Shown here piece after piece: positions 6,925 through 12,647 of a DNA stretch of 12,647 nucleotides (position 1 is its first letter; the number at the start of each line of letters is the position of its first letter). Location of the stretch: contig SDVU01000523.1 of NCBI GenBank assembly GCA_016256075.1, positions 1 through 12,647 on the forward strand. Reading direction: 5' to 3'. Origin of the DNA: Dictyocoela muelleri. Lineage: Eukaryota > Microsporidia. The notes below the pieces were generated by a model that saw only the letters and a program-made list of their open reading frames with translations, did no database searches and was not told the DNA's origin. Position numbers and translations under genes: made by a program.

Positions 6925-7712
6925 GACCGAAAAAATGCCGAAGGCTTTTTTTCGGGAAGAGTAGTCTTTTTTCAGGCATTTTCCACGAAAAAATGCCAAA
7001 ATTTTTTTGATATTAATTGTTAAGGATTTGATATTAAAAATATTTTTTATTAATTTTTTTTGACAATTTTTTTTATTTTTTTTGGCTTATTCATCTAAAT
7101 AAATTTAATAATAATTATGAAAAATATAAAAATTAATGATATGATTGTTATTTGTCATTTTATATTATTTTTTTATAGTATTTCGAAGATAAATAAAGCT
7201 TTTTCAAAGATAAAAAAATTTTCTCAGTACATTAACATATAAAATCTGATATTTCAACATAAAAAAACATATGTGAAATGTATCACAATCATTTAAACAA
7301 TAAACGCTGAGATAAGAAATTTTTCCTAAAAACCACTATGTTTCCTGTATATAGAATAATAAAGGATAAAAGCAAATATGAAAAATATGAAATTTAACAT
7401 TTTAAATAAAAAAACGTAGTAATTGATTTTGAAATATCTAGAATTTTTAAATTTTATGATAATTTAGAGTTTTACATAATTCTTTTAAAGATTTTTAGCT
7501 ATACATTAAATAAATAATGTACACCATAAGGGTTCTATAAATTTTTATTTGTTTTATTTTATGATAAATATTATTAAAATTTATCAAAAAAATTAATAAA
7601 AAATATTTTTAATATCAAATCATTAACAATTAATATCAAAATTTTTTCGGCATTTTTTCAGGGAAAATGCCGAAAAAAAAAACCCGAAAATGCTTTCGGC
7701 ATTTTTCAGGCT
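6925..7712. mobile_element. Non-autonomous MULE-type element with arms of about 150 bp
   Basis: The left arm (6925 to about 7080) and the reverse complement of the right arm (about 7555 to 7712) align over their whole length. The inner 75 bp, around gatattaattgttaa and ggatttgatattaaaaat, is almost identical. The outer parts are foldbacks on the motif ccgaaaaaatgccgaagg, which match base by base with the MULE end ccgaaaaaatcccgaagg, and both carry a second hairpin before an aaaatttt block. The interior (7080-7555) is AT-rich with no coding capacity. It is therefore probably a derivative moved by a MULE transposase of the 3697-6507 kind. No clear target duplication was found. Confidence 0.8.
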
Positions 7713-7731
7713 TCCCATTTAAATTAAAATT

Positions 7732-7739
7732 AAAAACGT
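7732..7739. repeat. Left 8-bp target duplication of the 7740-8003 MITE
   Basis: aaaaacgt immediately precedes the terminal ggtccatgc and is repeated exactly at 8004-8011. Confidence 0.88.
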
Positions 7740-8003
7740 GGTCCATGCACGTTATACGGCGGTTTAAAAAATAGACGGCGGTTTTGAAAAAATCTAAAAA
7801 ATGTCTAAAAAAAAATTATTATTAAAGCGTTAAAGAGGTCATAAAACGAGTTGACTTCATAATTTTATGTTTCCCTATGAATTGGGAAGTCAACTCGTTT
7901 TATGACATCTTTAACGTTTTAATAATAAATTTTTTTATATATTTTTTAGATTTTTTCATAACCGCCGTTTATTTTCAAAACCGCCGTATAACGCGCATGC
8001 ACC
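7740..8003. mobile_element. Merlin-like MITE, 264 bp
   Basis: Almost the whole element is an inverted repeat. Arms of about 120 bp run from ggtccatgcacgttatacgg to gtcaactcgttttatgac and its complement, with few mismatches and a loop of about 20-25 bp near 7860-7885. Just inside the tip are two 19-bp units (7756-7774 and following), acggcggtttaaaaaatag. Their period equals the Merlin subterminal repeat aggccgatttaaaaaatat, and about 14 of 19 bases agree. Together with an 8-bp duplication and a GG tip, this links it to Merlin, probably mobilised by a related transposase. There is no coding capacity. Confidence 0.88.
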
Positions 8004-8011
8004 AAAAACGT
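8004..8011. repeat. Right 8-bp target duplication of the 7740-8003 MITE
   Basis: An exact copy of aaaaacgt at 7732-7739, directly after the terminal gcatgcacc. Confidence 0.88.
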
Positions 8012-8656
8012 TTATACATGTTTCGGGTTTAAAAAAATGTGAGGGAAATTAGGCGGTTAAAAACTGTATACTATAGTATTAATTTACAGTTGTTTCAGTG
8101 GGAATAGCTGATTAAGACTTAATCTAATATGAAAATAAAACAGGTGATATATTCCTAGGTGTAGTTAGGAGACGTATATCCGTAAAATGAGTAATAAAAT
8201 TAAAATTTCGGTACTCTATATCCATAGAAGCCAGAAAAAAGTATAAAAAAATGATAATAAGTGATGGCTAAAAAATACATATTTAGACGTATCTGCTTAT
8301 GTTGTCATGTGTGTGTATATTTTTTTCTATTAATAGTCATATAAATCGAATATATATGTCTATTAATGAAGAAAAAATATACACATTCAGGGGCTTGTTT
8401 AGAATGATGCCTACCATCAATAGGGACCCTTGAATTGAAATTTTAAAAAAAATAAATTAAAAATAATTATTTAATTATTATAATTTTTATTAAAATTTAT
8501 TATAACAATACAATTCAACAAGTTTTTAAAATATCCACAAAATATTTTTAAATGCGCTTCCTACTCAAAATATACCTTCGTTTATAAATGTATTCAACTA
8601 TCTAACTATCTAAATATCTAAATTGCATCTTTAACATTATTTTATTTTTCTTTTTG
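8012..8656. other. Gene-free spacer before the LTR element
   Basis: No open frame or RNA gene is recognised. It contains the 74-bp inverted repeat at 8312-8385 and a short ctatctaa-type direct repeat near 8596-8624. The base just before 8657 starts the lower LTR of the Gypsy element. Confidence 0.5.
8312..8385. repeat. 74-bp imperfect inverted repeat
   Basis: The left arm tgtgtatatttttttctatt and its continuation to about 8343 pair with the end of the unit (gaagaaaaaatatacaca) over about 32 bp with a few mismatches. The loop is about 10 bp. It looks like a very short MITE or foldback relic; no target duplication was identified. Confidence 0.75.
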
Positions 8657-8888
8657 TGAGGGAGCTCGTTGTCCTTAAAAGAAAATTTAGAAAAAGATTC
8701 ATTTGAAGAAAATTTATTGTTTGATTTGTTGGACATGCACAAACAATTACATTCTTATTTATAGCTTATTTTGATATATTAAAATATTTAACATATCAAA
8801 ATTCGCAAAAAGAAAATTAATTAATTTATGCATTTGAAATTTTATAAATGTTATAATATTCTTAATATGTTTGAGCTATCCTCTAACA
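8657..8888 (-). repeat. LTR of the Gypsy element (3' side in element orientation)
   Basis: On the minus strand it runs from TGTTAGAGGATAGC (8888) to GAGCTCCCTCA (8657), about 232 bp, with the usual TG and CA ends. The portion 8657-8780 aligns to 12317-12436. The upper border is placed by the purine-rich stretch directly next to it, so it is less certain than the lower one. Confidence 0.75.
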
Positions 8889-8904
8889 TACTCTCCTAAG
8901 CTCC
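8889..8904 (-). other. Polypurine-like tract of the Gypsy element
   Basis: On the minus strand ggagcttaggagagta directly precedes the TG that opens the LTR. Position and purine content fit the plus-strand priming site of LTR elements; it is not a perfect purine run. Confidence 0.5.
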
Positions 8905-9157
8905 AGAAACAATCGATGCATCATTGGAACAAAACAACATTTGTAAGTATTTGAGATTTAAGAAAAACATTACCACTGGCAAAAGAAATCTTGTAATTAC
9001 CTTTACAACCTATATCAACAACTTCATATGGTCTTTACCAAAAAACATCCAGCTAATTATTTCTTAATATATTCGGTATTTTTCTTAACACAATATCGCC
9101 TATTTTTAAATCATCAACACTTTTTTTGGGGTTTAACAATTCTGATTCTTTTGTTAT

Positions 9158-9940
9158 TCATTTTTTTATATCTTCATTTAGAGTATGGCGAACATATTTT
9201 AATTTTTCAAACATCATATCATTTGTTTCTATGTCAGTATCTTGGCTTTTGATATTTTCATTTCTTAAAGCAAATATTTTAAGGTGATATCTATATAGCA
9301 ATTGAAATGGAGATTTTTTGGAACTTGTCCTAAATGAAATTCTAGATGCATAAATGGCGAAAGACAAGAACTCATCTCATTATTACCAGTGGTTCTTACA
9401 AAGCTTTGCTAACTTATGTATTAATGTTTGATTAACTCTCTCCACAGCACCGTTTGATTTGGGATTATAAGAAAAAAAATATTTTTTTGAATTAAACACT
9501 TTACATATATTTTTTACAATTTCGGCCGTAAATTCTTTTCCATGATCTAAAATTATGTACTCTGGTATCCGTGACGTAAAATAATTTCTTTAATAATAAA
9601 ATCTGCAACATTTTTTTATTATTTTGTTTAATTTATTTTGCTTAAACCCACCTACTACTCATATCAATGAAAACCACTATGAATTTATTTCCTGTAGATG
9701 ATTTTGGAAATGGACTTACAATATCGATCTGCACTTTATTAAATGGTTCTTTTATATTTTTCCTAAAATTTTCGAAATTTTGGATTAAAGGATTTTTATT
9801 CTTTACATGTATAATAATTTTCAATAAAACTACATACATCTTTGTATATATCTTTCCAATAATATCGATTTATAACATGTAAATATGTTACTTATTTACA
9901 TGAATGTCCTGTTTCTTCATGTGCTTTACCGTTGATGGTT
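9158..9940 (-). pseudogene. Gypsy integrase remains
   Basis: Fossil integrase region. Visible parts in minus-strand order are a zinc-binding HH-CC-like stretch (about 9800-9935), the core opening with IDIVSPFPKS and FIVVFID (about 9660-9790), a later core block with LDHGKEF and then GAVERVNQTL (about 9420-9550), and a C-terminal stretch at 9158-9367. It is in several pieces. Confidence 0.8.
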
Positions 9941-10059
9941 ATTTTTTTGGAACCAGATAGGATTTGCTTCTACCGGTCCCCTAACAAAAATGCGCATCTT
10001 GACGAAGCATATGCTAGAATATTATGCTTACCCTTAATATAATTTATTTATAAATTAAA

Positions 10060-10446
10060 ATCTTGCAGAAATAAGTTTCATCTAATAAATATTTGTTTTT
10101 ATTTAACCAACAAAGTGCCTGATTATCAGTTTTAATTATGAATTTGTTTGCCAGATAGTGTTTCCAATTTTTAATAGCAAAAATGATAACACAATACTCT
10201 TTTTATGTAGTAGTATAATTAATTTCCGCTGGTGTAAATTTTTTACTATAAAAAAAATATCGAACAGTCTTTCCCTTCGTAATCTTGAGTTAATACTGCA
10301 CCCAATGACAAATTAGATGCAAATGTGTATAGAATAAAAGTTTTTGCAAAATCAGGTAATTTTAGTGGTAAGGCTTTTGAAATAGATTTCTTCATACAAT
10401 TAATTGAATCATGTACAGTTTGATCTATTTTATTTGATTTAATCAA
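10060..10446 (-). pseudogene. Gypsy RNase H remains
   Basis: Fossil RNase H region following the reverse transcriptase. The phrases FILYTFASNLSLGAVLTQD and KTDNQALCWLN match the start and the middle of Ty3/Gypsy RNase H domains. It is broken. Confidence 0.8.
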
Positions 10447-10479
10447 TTATATAATGGTAGCATCTTTGAAGAAAAGTTA

Positions 10480-11430
10480 AGTTTAAAATTATTAGAAAAG
10501 TACAAAATCATGTAAATTGTCTTATATATTTCTTATTATTTGGTATTTTCTAATTATTAATTTTATTTTTTGACCTTCAGGAATTTATATCTCATTATTA
10601 TGTTTTATATATCTCAAAAATCCGACTTTTGATTTCATCAACTGACACTTTTCTTTAATTAATGTTAATCCTACATTTTTAATCTTTGAAAATAATATTT
10701 CAATATGTCTTAAACGTTCTTTTGCAGATTTTGAGTTAATAACAACATAATCAAGAAAAACTAAGACGATTTATATAGATAATCATCAAATATCTTTGTC
10801 ATGACTTTTAGTACGTAAAAGTGATTTATAAGCCCAGATGATAACATTTTCATTCAAATACACCTTTTTTGTCATAAATACGGTTTTATGTCTATATCTT
10901 GGTTTAACTCTCAATTGATGGTATTTTTGATTTCAAATCCAACGTCGAAAATATAGATACACTAGCCAATTCCTTTAATGTTTTTTCTATTAAAGATATA
11001 GGAAATTATTTCTTGACTTTTTTTTATTTAGTCTCCTATATTCGATGCAAAATCGAATTTCAATATTTCTTTTCTTTACGAGAACTACAGGAAATGTATC
11101 TACTTTTAGATTCCTTTATCAAATCTTTATTCGAAAATTATTTTGCTTTATTATCGATTATAATTTCGTCTTCTTTAGATCTTTTATATCTCAGACAGCT
11201 AAATGATTTATGATTTTTAAATAATTCTATCGAATGTTCAAAATCTAGACAGCTTATATATCCATCTTCAGAGAAAATTTCATTATACTTTTCACAAATT
11301 TTTATTGTATCTTTAACATAAGAATTTGCTTTATCATCACCTATACTGCAATCATTAACATTGTTATTTTTATTTTCACAGTCTAAATCATTATATTCTC
11401 TTATTCTATATATTTTATATTTTATTTTTA
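10480..11430 (-). pseudogene. Gypsy reverse transcriptase remains
   Basis: Fossil reverse transcriptase. The N-terminal side reads EIFSEDG and LDFEHSIEL (about 11215-11280). The region after the catalytic site reads RHIEILFSKIKNVGLTLIKEKCQ (about 10635-10705), the usual hydrophobic, K-C-bearing pattern of Gypsy polymerases. The middle is heavily decayed. Confidence 0.75.
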
Positions 11431-11745
11431 AATTCAAGGCTTTCAAAGAATCTCTACCTAGTATGATTTCAGTATCTAAATTTTTTACGAACTGAAATTT
11501 GATTTTAGCCACTTTATCACTATTATTTACATTTCAAAACTATGAACGAAGGTCTCAAATTTACCTAATGCTTGTCTAATAATTTTAGGTTCTTTGTTAA
11601 CTGCTAATTCTTCGTATTCAACAACTTTTAAAGATATTAAGGAAGCATTTGCACCTGTATCTAAGAGTGCTTTATATGCTTGCTTTCCTTTTACCATAAT
11701 TTCAAAGTTATCGAAAATTTCTGAAGCAATACATTCCAATGTCAT
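11430..11745 (-). pseudogene. Gypsy aspartic protease remains
   Basis: Fossil retropepsin-type protease with the DTGANASLIS active-site phrase (about 11634-11663), and further on the EIILGRDSLK phrase (about 11444-11473) that usually closes this domain before the reverse transcriptase. It is broken. Confidence 0.8.
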
Positions 11746-11879
11746 AGCTTTTTTATTAGAGGAATATCATCTTTATCATATTTATAAAACTTAATTTTCT
11801 ATTGTTGTCTTCTTGTTTGTCTCTTAATATTTTTAAAATTCCTGACTAATTTTTGCAATGTTCTATTATTTTATAAGTG

Positions 11880-12230
11880 TTACACGATGTCCAATTTTTC
11901 TATTGCAACTTTGCAGTAGAAAATAGAACACTTGTATCTTTACATACTGTTTTTAATTCGTATGTAAAATCGAGCAATCTTTTAGTACCTGGTCCATTTA
12001 AGGTTAAATTCTCGGCCTTAAAGTCTTTATCCTCGTTATCTTTAAGAAACTCGTGTTTGAAAAAAATGTCACAATTCATCATGATTATTAAATTCATCGT
12101 CCCCAAATGCCGAAAACCAATGCATCATTGTCCCTTTACAAGAATCCTTTACCAACAAGTATAATCTTTCAGGACTCATTTAATTTCTTAATGATTCAAT
12201 TGAGGCGAGCCATTATCTATCTCCGTCTCC
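11880..12230 (-). pseudogene. Gypsy gag-like remains
   Basis: Fossil upstream coding region between the primer-binding site and the protease. A phrase around MSPERLYLLVKDSCKG and WFSAFGDD (about 12105-12180) resembles the helical capsid pattern of Ty3-type gag proteins, with a lysine- and aspartate-rich stretch after it (11900-12106). No zinc knuckle was identified. Assignment rests mainly on position. Confidence 0.55.
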
Positions 12231-12301
12231 GTCTATCTTTAAATATACGTTTGGAATTCAAAAAAAATTTCTTAATTAAAGTATCTAATTTTTCACTAAT
12301 A

Positions 12302-12315
12302 CTGCCGCCGAACCA
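12302..12315 (-). other. Primer-binding site of the Gypsy element
   Basis: On the minus strand TGGTTCGGCGGCAG begins one base after the LTR end. The TGG start complements the CCA tail of a tRNA, and the GC-rich sequence stands out in this AT-rich region. Which tRNA it matches cannot be told from the window. Confidence 0.65.
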
Positions 12316-12316
12316 G

Positions 12317-12436
12317 TGGGGGAGTTCATTGTCCCTAAAAAAAGATTTAGAAAGTGATTTATTTGAAAAGAATATATTGTTAGGTTTCTTAGAAAAGATT
12401 AAACAATTACCTTCTTAATATAGCTTATTTTGATAT
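12317..12436 (-). repeat. LTR of the Gypsy element (5' side), followed to 12436
   Basis: Direct repeat of 8657-8780: both share the phrases tttagaaa, ttaaacaatta/caaacaatta and tatagcttattttgatata, with roughly one difference in five positions. The similarity stops at 12436, where unrelated sequence with a small inverted repeat begins. Confidence 0.75.
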
Positions 12437-12647
12437 ACAGGTATTTTCCCCAAATTTGCCAAAATCCGGATTTCAAAAATCGCGGCAAATTTGAAAAAAT
12501 GGCAAATTTGGGGGGCTAAAAAAATCAAATTTACTAATTAATTGAAAAAATTTAAACACAAAATTTTTCATTGATTGGCTTACCAAGCTTTACTTCATAC
12601 GAGTAAGTGACTTTAAAAATTCCTAGTCAATAATTACATTTATTTGT
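12437..12647. other. Short inverted repeat and AT-rich tail
   Basis: The arms ccccaaatttgcca (12448-12461) and tggcaaatttgggg (12500-12513) are exact complements around a 38-bp loop. The loop holds another copy of ggcaaatttg. It may be a very small foldback element inserted at the LTR. The rest to the window end holds nothing recognisable. Confidence 0.6.

Larger units (their letters stand above)
8657..12436 (-). mobile_element. Ty3/Gypsy LTR retrotransposon fossil
   Basis: An old, broken LTR element read on the minus strand. It has a gag-like region, aspartic protease, reverse transcriptase, RNase H and integrase in that order, which is the Ty3/Gypsy order (integrase last). Direct repeats lie at both ends (8657-8888 and from 12317), with a primer-binding site and a polypurine-like tract in the expected places. 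The coding part carries many breaks, well over half a dozen. The LTR copies agree at only about four of five positions by eye, so the insertion is old. It is certainly inactive. Confidence 0.88.

Noticed and set aside
6925-7712. Target duplication around the non-autonomous MULE-type element
   Set aside because: Flanks tggatggca and ttcccattt do not agree. Only a tetramer resembles an inverted match, which is not evidence.
9028-9252. Plus-strand open frames within the Gypsy element (also near 9667, 11013, 11594, 11877 and 12107)
   Set aside because: All are antisense to retroelement protein remains on the minus strand. Their hydrophobic, F- and L-rich composition is the usual shadow of lysine-rich coding sequence.

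Overview
This is a very AT-rich eukaryotic window (roughly four fifths A+T by eye) made almost entirely of transposable-element remains, short inverted-repeat elements and minisatellites. No intact host gene, rRNA or tRNA gene could be supported. The mix of a Merlin element (IS1595/ISXO2-type DDE transposase), a FLYWCH-type MULE and a Ty3/Gypsy LTR element in AT-rich DNA fits a TE-loaded microsporidian such as Hamiltosporidium or Nosema. That placement is inference; other AT-rich protists are not excluded.

Layout. 1-2300: no genes, but a 16-bp triplet repeat at 35-82 and three blocks of a 21-22-bp minisatellite (478-750, 1765-1890, 2078-2296). The last block has a two-unit (44-bp) higher-order structure. 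2300-3310: a GC-rich patch at about 2609-2745, a perfect 20-bp-arm hairpin at 2762-2804, and a small minus-strand ORF with a faint FLYWCH-like pattern. 3319-3648: a miniature inverted-repeat element (MITE) with arms over 100 bp. 3697-6507: a decayed MULE whose transposase gene is split by a Merlin element at 4385-5570. The Merlin insertion is marked by a perfect 8-bp target duplication (ctatttat). 6925-7712: a transposase-free element whose ends match the MULE ends. 7740-8003: a 264-bp MITE with a perfect 8-bp duplication (aaaaacgt) and the same 19-bp subterminal repeat period as the Merlin ends. 8012-8656: no gene, one 74-bp inverted repeat. 8657 to about 12436: an old, heavily broken Ty3/Gypsy element on the minus strand, flanked by diverged LTRs. 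12437-12647: another small inverted repeat, then AT-rich sequence.

How the parts relate. The window appears to hold two DNA-transposon families, each with a transposase-bearing copy (MULE; Merlin) next to a transposase-free derivative with matching ends (6925-7712; 7740-8003). The order of events is partly readable: the MULE came first, then Merlin landed in it. Both transposases keep recognisable DDE residues but are disrupted, so neither copy should be active as it stands.
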